NCBI GenBank assembly: GCA_024277955.1
Contig: JAJRUE010000182.1
Coordinates: 1-17,798 of the forward strand
Direction of reading: 5' to 3'
Source of the DNA: Alphaproteobacteria bacterium
GTDB taxonomy: Bacteria > Pseudomonadota > Alphaproteobacteria > Rhodobacterales > Rhodobacteraceae
Length of the DNA stretch: 17,798 nt
Part shown: one piece after another, positions 1 through 5,845 of the stretch
How positions within the stretch are numbered: the first letter of the stretch is position 1
Layout: every line of letters starts with the position of its first letter
The notes under the pieces: generated by a model
Databases searched by the model: none
Told to the model about the DNA's origin: nothing
What the model saw: the letters and a program-made list of their open reading frames with translations, nothing else
Program-made: the position numbers and the translations under genes

Positions 1-142
1 CCGCCCCGGCCCGCGCCGCGGCGATGGCGCTGTCGGCGATCTGGGCCGGGCTGCGCGGCACATGCGGGCTGCGGTCCTGGGTGCTGCCCGAGCCGGTGAC
101 GGCGCAGGTGATGAAGACCTCTCGGTTGATGGCAAGCGGCAT
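1..142 (-). CDS. BKACE (DUF849) beta-keto acid cleavage enzyme, 5' part only
   Basis: The first 47 codons of a minus-strand gene run off the left edge. The N-terminus contains ITCAVTGSGST, then PHVPRSPAQIADSAI and AAARAGA. This is the first strand and helix of the DUF849/BKACE TIM barrel, which condenses a beta-keto acid with acetyl-CoA in a zinc-dependent cleavage. The start ATG (complement of 140-142) is preceded by a strong ribosome site, AGGGAGG, on the complement of 149-155. The NREVFITCAVTG beginning resembles the members I associate with 3-dehydrocarnitine cleavage, which give betainyl-CoA plus acetoacetate. The carnitine substrate is inferred from this, from the divergent CdhR-like regulator and from the bet genes beside it. 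The metal ligands and substrate-binding residues lie outside the window. Confidence 0.82.
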   Translation of the reverse strand, partial: MPLAINREVFITCAVTGSGSTQDRSPHVPRSPAQIADSAIAAARAGA

Positions 143-215
143 CCTGGACCTCCCTGATGATGGCTGCACGGGGCCAAGATTACGCCGCTTGATTTCCGCC
201 ATCATGCAGGATTGG
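143..215. promoter_or_regulatory. Divergent promoter region with 8-bp inverted repeat
   Basis: This short spacer separates the BKACE gene (minus) from the AraC-type regulator (plus), so both promoters must lie here or inside the gene ends. A perfect 8-bp inverted repeat, ATGATGGC (157-164) and GCCATCAT (198-205), brackets it with arm centres 41 bp apart. That is a plausible layout for a looping or two-site regulator, but could be chance. I see no convincing -35/-10 pair. Confidence 0.35.
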
Positions 216-1217
216 ATGGAAACCATGCGAAATTGGCAGAAATCCACCCGCGGGGCGCGAAAAATCGGCGTGTTGCTGTTCGACCGCTTCTCGAACCACT
301 GCCTTGCCAACGCGATCGAGCCGTTGCGCGCGGCCAACGGCTTTCTCGGGCGCGGGGCTTATGACTGGCAGTTCATGACGGTGGACGGGGCCGGCGTGAC
401 CTCGTCAAGCGGGCTGCCGGTGGTGGCGCAGCGCGCGCTTGGGCGAAGCGCCGGCGACGTGTTGCTGGTGATCTCGAGCTACGGGTTCCGGGATATCGCG
501 ACCGCGCCCAACCTGCGGGCCCTGCGGGCGGCGGCGGGGCGGTTCGCGGTGGTGGCCGGGCTGGATACCGGCAGCTGGCTGATGGCGGCGGCGGGGTTGC
601 TGGACGGGCAGGCGGCGACGATCCACTGGGACGAACTGGACCGGTTTCGCGAAACATTCCCCGAGGTGCGCGCCCGGCGCGTGCGCATCGTCAAGCGGGG
701 CGCCCGCTGGTCTTGCGGCGGTGCGATGACCGCGTTCGAACTGGCCGGGCGGATGATCGGCGACGACCACGGCGAGGCCCTGCGCCTTGAGGTCGGGGCG
801 CTGTTCATGGCCGGTGACGCCGGGTTCGCCGGCGCTGCGCCCGCTGGCGGCGAAGGCGTACCGCGCGCCGCGTCGCGCAGCGTTGCTGCGGCGCTGGCGC
901 TGATGCGCGACCGCCTGGAAGACCCGCTGACGGTTCCGCAGGTGGCGCAGGCGGTGGGGCTGCGCCAGCGCCCGCTGGAAGAGCGGTTTCGCCGCGAACT
1001 GGGGGCCGGGCCGCAACAGGTCTACCGGCGGATCAGGCTGGAGGCGGCGCGCCGGTTCGTCGAACAGACCGACCTGCGCATCGCCGAAATCGCCCTGCGC
1101 TGCGGCTACCGCGACGCCAGCGCCATGACCCGGGCCTTTCGCGCCGAATTCGGCGCACCGCCACGGATGCTGCGGGCGCAAGCGGCGCAGGGCATTTCGG
1201 GCAGTTTTTCTGATTGA
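216..1217 (+). CDS. GATase1/DJ-1-AraC family transcriptional regulator (CdhR/GbdR/GlxA type)
   Basis: Predicted activator of carnitine or betaine catabolism. An N-terminal DJ-1/PfpI-like domain (about residues 15-200, beginning KIGVLLFDRFSNHCLANAIEPLRAAN) is followed by two AraC helix-turn-helix units. The first is around DPLTVPQVAQAVGLRQRPLEERFRR (residues 236-260) and the second around IAEIALRCGYRDASAMTRAFRAEFGAPP (residues 289-316). The nucleophile elbow reads VVAGLDTGSWLMAAAGLLDG, with Asp where catalytic DJ-1 proteins have Cys, so the domain is a ligand sensor rather than an enzyme. Three in-frame ATGs compete: 204 (no ribosome site), 216 (AGGA at 208-211) and 225 (GGATGGA just upstream). 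I chose 216, with low certainty. It is divergent from a BKACE gene, the arrangement expected for a carnitine regulator. Its stop codon lies inside the BetI operator. Confidence 0.85.
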   Translation: METMRNWQKSTRGARKIGVLLFDRFSNHCLANAIEPLRAANGFLGRGAYDWQFMTVDGAGVTSSSGLPVVAQRALGRSAGDVLLVISSYGFRDIATAPNLRALRAAAGRFAVVAGLDTGSWLMAAAGLLDGQAATIHWDELDRFRETFPEVRARRVRIVKRGARWSCGGAMTAFELAGRMIGDDHGEALRLEVGALFMAGDAGFAGAAPAGGEGVPRAASRSVAAALALMRDRLEDPLTVPQVAQAVGLRQRPLEERFRRELGAGPQQVYRRIRLEAARRFVEQTDLRIAEIALRCGYRDASAMTRAFRAEFGAPPRMLRAQAAQGISGSFSD

Positions 1218-1226
1218 CGGATCAAT
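1213..1226. promoter_or_regulatory. BetI operator
   Basis: ATTGACGGATCAAT is a perfect dyad of 5-bp arms (ATTGA/TCAAT) around a 4-bp centre. The E. coli bet operator, as I remember it, has the same arms and spacing with centre ACGT. It sits 45 bp upstream of betI and overlaps the putative -35 and the stop codon (1215-1217) of the preceding regulator gene. Known BetI biology is repression relieved by choline, so this should make the betI-led operon choline-inducible. Confidence 0.75.
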
Positions 1227-1244
1227 AAAAAACCCGATGATATT
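1214..1244 (+). promoter_or_regulatory. betI: Predicted betI promoter
   Basis: TTGACG (1214-1219) is a five-of-six match to the -35 consensus. Possible -10 elements are GATATT (1239-1244, spacer 19) or TGATAT (1238-1243, spacer 18). The -35 lies inside the BetI operator, so repressor and polymerase binding would be mutually exclusive. The spacer is an A-rich tract (1224-1232). The -10 assignment is uncertain. Confidence 0.5.
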
Positions 1245-1262
1245 CAGGCAGAGTTCATCGGG
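1233..1262 (+). promoter_or_regulatory. betI: Perfect 8-bp inverted repeat reaching into the betI ribosome site
   Basis: CCCGATGA (1233-1240) and TCATCGGG (1255-1262) are exact inverted copies with a 14-nt spacer. The right arm ends in the first G residues of the betI Shine-Dalgarno run (GGGAGAG, 1260-1266). If both arms are transcribed (for example by read-through from the upstream regulator gene), the RNA hairpin would partly mask the ribosome site. If transcription starts near 1250, only the DNA dyad matters. Confidence 0.45.
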
Positions 1263-1270
1263 AGAGTCGG

Positions 1271-1882
1271 GTGCCCAAGGTCGGACAGGAGCCCATTCGC
1301 CGCGCCGCGCTGGTGTCGGCCACCATTCAGGAAATCGGCCGCGCCGGGTCGCTGGACGTGACGGTCGGACAGATCGCCAAGAGCGCCGGCATGTCCACGG
1401 CGCTGGCGCATTACTATTTCGACAGCAAGAACGCGCTGTTCCTGGCCGCCATGCGCCATATCCTGGGGGAATTCGGCGCTTCGGTGCGCCGCCGGTTGCG
1501 CCGGGCCAACGGGCCGATGGCGCGGCTCAAGGCGATCGTGGATGCGTCGCTTGACCGTGAACAGTTCGCCGAACATGTGGTGTCGGCCTGGCTGGTGTTC
1601 TACGTCGAAGCGCAGCGCACCCCGGCGGCGGCGCGGCTGTTGCGGATATACACGCGCAGGCTTCACAGCAACCTGGTGCACGAGATGGCCCGGATCGTGC
1701 CGCCGGAACGCGCCCATCAGGCGGCGCGCGGGACGGCGGCGATGATCGACGGGATCTACATCCGCCAGGCGCTGGATGACGACGGGCTGGGCTATCGCGA
1801 CGCGCGCCAGTTGGTGCTGGATTACATCGACATGGCGCTGGGCGCGGGCAGCGCCGGCGCGGCCAGAACGGGGGCGGTGTGA
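1271..1882 (+). CDS. betI: BetI, TetR-family choline-responsive repressor
   Basis: Represses the choline-glycine betaine genes and is released by choline. The protein has 203 residues, close to the usual 195-200. It starts with the BetI-typical MPKVGQEPIRR. A TetR helix-turn-helix follows at about residues 30-50 (VTVGQIAKSAGMSTALAHYYF), then DSKNALFLAAMRHIL and an all-helical C-terminal ligand domain. The start is GTG at 1271 with GGGAGAG just upstream; the family-typical N-terminus fixes this choice. Its stop (1880-1882) overlaps the betB ATG as TGATG, so the two are translationally coupled. It is autoregulated through the operator at 1213-1226. Confidence 0.95.
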   Translation: MPKVGQEPIRRAALVSATIQEIGRAGSLDVTVGQIAKSAGMSTALAHYYFDSKNALFLAAMRHILGEFGASVRRRLRRANGPMARLKAIVDASLDREQFAEHVVSAWLVFYVEAQRTPAAARLLRIYTRRLHSNLVHEMARIVPPERAHQAARGTAAMIDGIYIRQALDDDGLGYRDARQLVLDYIDMALGAGSAGAARTGAV

Positions 1883-3345
1883 TGCGGGCGCAACCGGTGG
1901 CGAGCCACTATATCGATGGCGCCTATGCCGAGGATGCGGCGGGCGACCCCTTCGACAGCATCTACCCCGCCACCGGCGAGGTCATCGCCCGGCTGCATTC
2001 GGCCACGCCCGCGATCATCGAGCGCGCCGTTGAAAGTGCTGCGCGCGCGCAGACCCAATGGGCGGCGCTGCGCCCGGTCGAGCGCGGCCGGGTGTTGCGC
2101 CGCGCGGCCGACCTGATCATGGCGCGCAACCGCGAGCTGAGCGAACTGGAAACGCTGGACACAGGCAAGCCCTTGCAGGAAACCCTGGTGGCGGATGCGA
2201 CCTCGGGCGCCGAAGCGCTGGAGTTTTTCGGCGGCATCGCGCCAACGATCAACGGCGAAATCATCCCGCTTGGCGGCGATTTCGCCTATACCAAACGGGT
2301 GCCGCTGGGGGTTTGCGTCGGGATCGGCGCCTGGAACTATCCCACCCAGATCGCCTGCTGGAAGGCCGCGCCGGCGCTGGCCTGCGGCAATGCGATGGTG
2401 TTCAAACCCTCGGAAACCACGCCGCTATGCGCCCTGAAGATCGCCGAGATCCTGACCGAAGCGGGGGCGCCCGCGGGCCTGTTCAACGTGGTGCAGGGGC
2501 TGGGGCCGGTGGGGGCGGCGCTGGCCACGCATCCGCGCGTCGCCAAGGTATCGCTGACCGGCTCGGTCCCCACCGGGCGCAAGGTTTATGCCGCCGCCGC
2601 CGAGGGCATGAAACATGTGACCATGGAACTGGGCGGCAAGTCGCCGCTGATCGTCTTTGACGACGCCGACGTGGAGGACGCCGTGGGCGGGGCCATGCTG
2701 GGCAATTTCTATTCCACCGGGCAGGTCTGTTCGAACGGCACGCGTGTGTTCGTGCAGGCCGGCATCCGCGACCGGTTCCTGGCCCGGCTGGCCGAACGCA
2801 CCGCCGCGATCCGCATTGGCGATCCGATGGACGAAGATGTGCAGCTGGGTCCGGTGGTGTCCGCCGCCCAGCACGCCAAGGTGATGAACTACATCCAGAT
2901 CGGCAAGGCCGAAGGCGCCGAATGCCTGGTTGGCGGCGGCCTGCCCCGGGTGCAGGGCTTCGAAGGCGGTTTCTGGGTGGAACCCACGGTTTTCACGCGC
3001 GTCCAAGACCAGATGACCATCGCGCGCGAAGAAATCTTTGGCCCGGTCATGGCGGTTCTGGACTTTGAGGACGAAGACGAGGTGATCGCGCGCGCCAACG
3101 GCACCGACTTTGGCCTGTCGGCCGGGGTGTTCACCGGCGATCTTGCCCGCGCGCACCGGGTCGCGGACCGGTTGCAGGCCGGGACGCTCTGGATCAACGC
3201 CTACAACCTGGCGCCGGTGGAGGTGCCGTTTGGCGGCTCGAAAATGTCTGGCGTCGGGCGCGAAAATTCCCGCGCCGCGATCGAGCATTACACCGAAATC
3301 AAGTCGGTCTACGTCGGCACCGGCCCGGTGGAGAGCGCCTATTGA
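1882..3345 (+). CDS. betB: Betaine aldehyde dehydrogenase
   Basis: Oxidises betaine aldehyde to glycine betaine with NAD(P)+, the second step of choline oxidation, in the cytoplasm. The 487-residue length is normal for aldehyde dehydrogenases. Visible motifs are the oxyanion Asn in GAWNYP (N152), the nucleotide-binding KPSE and LTGSVPTG, the general base in MELGGKSP (E249) and the catalytic Cys in STGQVCSNGTR (C283). EEIFGPV and PFGGSKMSGVGRE near the end are also typical. GQVCSNGTRVFV is the BetB form of the active-site motif. The ATG at 1882 overlaps the betI stop; an in-frame GTG at 1879 is possible but unnecessary. The product supplies both osmoprotectant and a carbon/nitrogen source. Confidence 0.95.
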   Translation: MRAQPVASHYIDGAYAEDAAGDPFDSIYPATGEVIARLHSATPAIIERAVESAARAQTQWAALRPVERGRVLRRAADLIMARNRELSELETLDTGKPLQETLVADATSGAEALEFFGGIAPTINGEIIPLGGDFAYTKRVPLGVCVGIGAWNYPTQIACWKAAPALACGNAMVFKPSETTPLCALKIAEILTEAGAPAGLFNVVQGLGPVGAALATHPRVAKVSLTGSVPTGRKVYAAAAEGMKHVTMELGGKSPLIVFDDADVEDAVGGAMLGNFYSTGQVCSNGTRVFVQAGIRDRFLARLAERTAAIRIGDPMDEDVQLGPVVSAAQHAKVMNYIQIGKAEGAECLVGGGLPRVQGFEGGFWVEPTVFTRVQDQMTIAREEIFGPVMAVLDFEDEDEVIARANGTDFGLSAGVFTGDLARAHRVADRLQAGTLWINAYNLAPVEVPFGGSKMSGVGRENSRAAIEHYTEIKSVYVGTGPVESAY

Positions 3346-3424
3346 GCCCGCGCCCGACCATAGCGCCGCGCGCCGCGCCTTGCGCGCATGGCCGACGGCC
3401 GGTCGGGCCTGCGGAGGGCAGGCC
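3346..3424 (+). other. Structured spacer between betB and the GST-like gene
   Basis: This is the only sizeable gap inside the bet cluster before betA. A perfect 8-bp stem, GCCCGACC (3352-3359) with GGTCGGGC (3401-3408), encloses two smaller stems: GCGCGC 3368-3373/3382-3387, and GGCC 3390-3393/3397-3400. Together they could form a three-way junction. The Shine-Dalgarno of the next gene (GGAGGG, 3413-3418) lies just beyond it and stays free. There is no T-run, so it is unlikely to be an intrinsic terminator. An mRNA processing or stability element is more likely. Confidence 0.4.
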
Positions 3425-4072
3425 ATGATCACGCTTTACGGGCGCGCCACGTCTTCCAACGTGCAGGCGGTGATGTGGGGCGTCGCCGAGCTGGGGCTGG
3501 ACCACGAGCGGCTGGACTACGGCCATACCCACGGCGGGCTGGACGATGCCGAGTTTCGCGCGATCAATCCGCACGGGCGGGTTCCGGCGCTGCGCGATGG
3601 CGACCTGGCCATGTTCGAAAGCTGCGCGATCCTGCGCTACCTGGCGGCGCGCTACGGCGACGGCGGGCCGTTCTGGCCGGCAGATCCCGTGGCCCGCGCG
3701 CAGGTCGACAAATGGGCCGAATGGGGCAAGGTCAACCTGGCTTCTGCCTTTACCGTGCCGATCTTCTGGGCCCGGGTGCGCACCGCGGCGGCAGATCGCG
3801 ACGAGCCGGCGCTGGCGCGCGCAATCGCGCGGTTCGAAGATCAGATCGATGCGCTGGAAGCGGCGCTGGCGCAACAGGACCATGTCGCCGGGGATGCGTT
3901 TTCGCTGGCCGATATCGTGATCGGGCACGTGTTGTTCCGGTGGTTCGACATCGATATCACGCGCCGCCCCAGGCCGGTGGTCGAGGCCTATCATCAACGC
4001 CTGGCCGCGCGCCCGGCCTACCGTGAACACGTGATGGTGTCCTACCAGCCGCTTCGGGCCGAGGGCGCGTGA
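3425..4072 (+). CDS. Glutathione S-transferase-like protein inside the bet operon
   Basis: A 215-residue cytoplasmic GST-fold protein. Residues 1-80 are the thioredoxin-like domain: ITLYGRATSSNVQ carries candidate glutathione-activating Ser10/Ser11, GRVPAL holds the cis-Pro (P54), and ESCAILRYLA supplies the Glu-Ser pair that binds the glutathione gamma-glutamyl group. The helical C-terminal domain contains the N-capping-type motif GDAFSLADI (about residues 156-164). The start ATG has GGAGGG six bases upstream, and the stop overlaps the betA ATG as TGATG. The substrate is unknown. Its position between the two enzymes of choline oxidation suggests handling of an aldehyde or other reactive intermediate, or glutathione-linked formaldehyde chemistry, but nothing in the sequence proves this. 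Confidence 0.85.
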   Translation: MITLYGRATSSNVQAVMWGVAELGLDHERLDYGHTHGGLDDAEFRAINPHGRVPALRDGDLAMFESCAILRYLAARYGDGGPFWPADPVARAQVDKWAEWGKVNLASAFTVPIFWARVRTAAADRDEPALARAIARFEDQIDALEAALAQQDHVAGDAFSLADIVIGHVLFRWFDIDITRRPRPVVEAYHQRLAARPAYREHVMVSYQPLRAEGA

Positions 4073-5763
4073 TGGAAGCGGATTTCGTCATCGTCGGGTC
4101 AGGTTCGGCCGGCAGCGCGCTGGCCTGGCGGCTGGGCGAAGACGGCACCAACAGCGTGCTGGTGCTGGAATACGGCGGCACCGATGTGGGGCCTTTCATC
4201 CAGATGCCGGCGGCGCTGAGCTATCCGATGAACATGGGGATCTACGACTGGGGCTTTCGCAGCGAACCAGAGCCGCATCTGAACAACCGGCGCATGGCGG
4301 TGCCGCGCGGCAAGGTTGTCGGCGGCTCGAGCAGCATCAACGGCATGGTCTATGTGCGCGGACATGCGCGCGATTTTGACACCTGGGCCGAGATGGGCGC
4401 GCAAGGCTGGGGCTTTGCCGACGTGCTGCCCTATTTCAAGCGGATGGAGCACTGGCACGGCGGCGATGATGGCGGCGCGGCGGACATCCCCGCCAACGAC
4501 CACCCCGACGCCGCCTGGCGCGGCCAAGACGGGCCCTTGCACATCACCCGCGGGCCGCGAAAGAACCCGCTCTATCGCGCCTTTGTCGAGGCCGGCGTGC
4601 AGGCCGGTTTCGAACGCACCGCCGATTACAACGGCGAAAAGCAGGAAGGTTTCGGCCCGATGGAGGCGACCATCTGGAAGGGCCGGCGCTGGTCGGCGGC
4701 CAATGCCTACCTGCGCCCGGCGCTGAAACGTCCCAACGTCGATCTGCACCGTTGCCTGGTGCGCAAGGTGGTGATCGAGGACGGGCGCGCAACCGGGGTC
4801 GAAGTGGAACGCGGCGGGCGCATCTACACGGTGCGGGCCCGGCGCGAAGTGATCCTGGCGGCCAGTTCGATCAACTCGCCCAAGCTCTTGATGCTCTCGG
4901 GCATCGGCCCCGGCGCGCAGCTGGCGGAACATGGCATCGACGTGATCGCCGACCGCCCCGGCGTGGGCGCCAACCTGCAGGACCACCTTGAGGTCTACAT
5001 CCAGCAGGCCAGCCTGCAGCCGATCACGCTTTACAAGCACTGGAACCTTTGGGGCAAGGGGGTTTCCGGGCTGCAGTGGCTGCTGTCGAAATCCGGGCTG
5101 GGGGCGTCGAACCACTTTGAAAGCGCGGGCTTCATCCGGTCGCGCGCGGGTATGGACTATCCGGATATCCAGTTCCATTTCCTGCCGATCGCGGTGCGCT
5201 ACGACGGCAAGGCGGCGGCCGAAGGCCACGGCTATCAGGCCCATGTCGGCCCGATGCGGGCCAAGTCGCGCGGCACGGTCGCCCTGCGGTCGGCCGATCC
5301 GCGCGCGGCGCCGGTGATCCGCTTCAACTACATGAGCGAAGAACAGGACTGGATCGATTTTCGCCACTGCGTGCGCATCACCCGCGAAATTTTCGCGCAA
5401 CCCGCCTTTGACCCCTACCGCGGCAAGGAAATCCAGCCCGGCGAGGATGTGCAAAGCGACGACGAGATCGACGATTTCCTGCGCGAACACGCCGAAAGCG
5501 CGTATCACCCCTGCGGCACCTGCCGCATGGGTGCGGCGGACGATCCGCACGCGGTGGTGGATCCGCAGGGCCGGGTGATCGGCGTGGATGGGCTGCGGGT
5601 GGCCGATTCGTCGATTTTTCCGCGCATCACCAATGGCAACCTGAACGCGCCCTCGATCATGGTCGGGGAAAAGATGGCGGATCATATTCTTGGGAAGACC
5701 GCGCTTGCACCGGAAAACATGCAGGCCTGGATCAATCCCGCATGGGAGGTTTCCGATCGTTGA
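4072..5763 (+). CDS. betA: Choline dehydrogenase (GMC oxidoreductase)
   Basis: An FAD-dependent oxidase/dehydrogenase of the GMC family (563 residues) that converts choline to betaine aldehyde. The FAD Rossmann motif is VIVGSGSAGSALAWRL (residues 7-22). BetA-specific blocks follow: EPEPHLNNRRM, GKVVGGSSSINGMVYVRG, QEGFGPMEATIW, GVGANLQDHLEVY, GASNHFESAGFIRSR and FNYMSEEQDWIDFR. The catalytic His is in ESAYHPCGTCRMG (H479) and the partner Asn is in ITNGNLNAPSIMVGEK (about 523-525). The block-by-block match to what I remember of E. coli BetA is close. An acidic, Gly-rich loop after EHWHGGDDGG (about residue 125-145) is longer than in E. coli. The ATG at 4072 overlaps the GST stop; GTG 4069 is an alternative. 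No electron-acceptor gene is adjacent. Confidence 0.95.
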   Translation: MEADFVIVGSGSAGSALAWRLGEDGTNSVLVLEYGGTDVGPFIQMPAALSYPMNMGIYDWGFRSEPEPHLNNRRMAVPRGKVVGGSSSINGMVYVRGHARDFDTWAEMGAQGWGFADVLPYFKRMEHWHGGDDGGAADIPANDHPDAAWRGQDGPLHITRGPRKNPLYRAFVEAGVQAGFERTADYNGEKQEGFGPMEATIWKGRRWSAANAYLRPALKRPNVDLHRCLVRKVVIEDGRATGVEVERGGRIYTVRARREVILAASSINSPKLLMLSGIGPGAQLAEHGIDVIADRPGVGANLQDHLEVYIQQASLQPITLYKHWNLWGKGVSGLQWLLSKSGLGASNHFESAGFIRSRAGMDYPDIQFHFLPIAVRYDGKAAAEGHGYQAHVGPMRAKSRGTVALRSADPRAAPVIRFNYMSEEQDWIDFRHCVRITREIFAQPAFDPYRGKEIQPGEDVQSDDEIDDFLREHAESAYHPCGTCRMGAADDPHAVVDPQGRVIGVDGLRVADSSIFPRITNGNLNAPSIMVGEKMADHILGKTALAPENMQAWINPAWEVSDR

Positions 5764-5845
5764 TACACGAAGGTTATCGGGTATCCTGATCGGGAAGAAT
5801 CGGCGCTGGAAACCCCGCGCCACATAAAAAAGGGAGAACGGACAC
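5764..5845 (+). other. betA to transporter spacer with two small hairpins
   Basis: Two dyads are visible. ATCGGG/CCTGAT (5776-5790) has one G-T pair and a 3-nt loop. GGCGC/GCGCC (5802-5806/5817-5821) is extended inside by GG/CC. The downstream sequence is A-rich, not T-rich, so these are not standard terminators for the plus strand. They may mark an mRNA processing point or a weak separate start for the binding-protein gene. The AAAAAAGGGAGA ribosome site (5826-5837) is strong, as expected for an abundant binding protein. Confidence 0.35.

Noticed and set aside
24..215. Extension of the AraC-type regulator to an ATG at position 24
   Set aside because: The added residues lie antisense to the BKACE N-terminus, which has its own strong ribosome site, and they resemble nothing in the regulator family.
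5776..5821. Rho-independent terminator between betA and the transporter
   Set aside because: The hairpins are small and are followed by an A-rich stretch and a ribosome site, not a T-run. They are kept only as possible processing structures.
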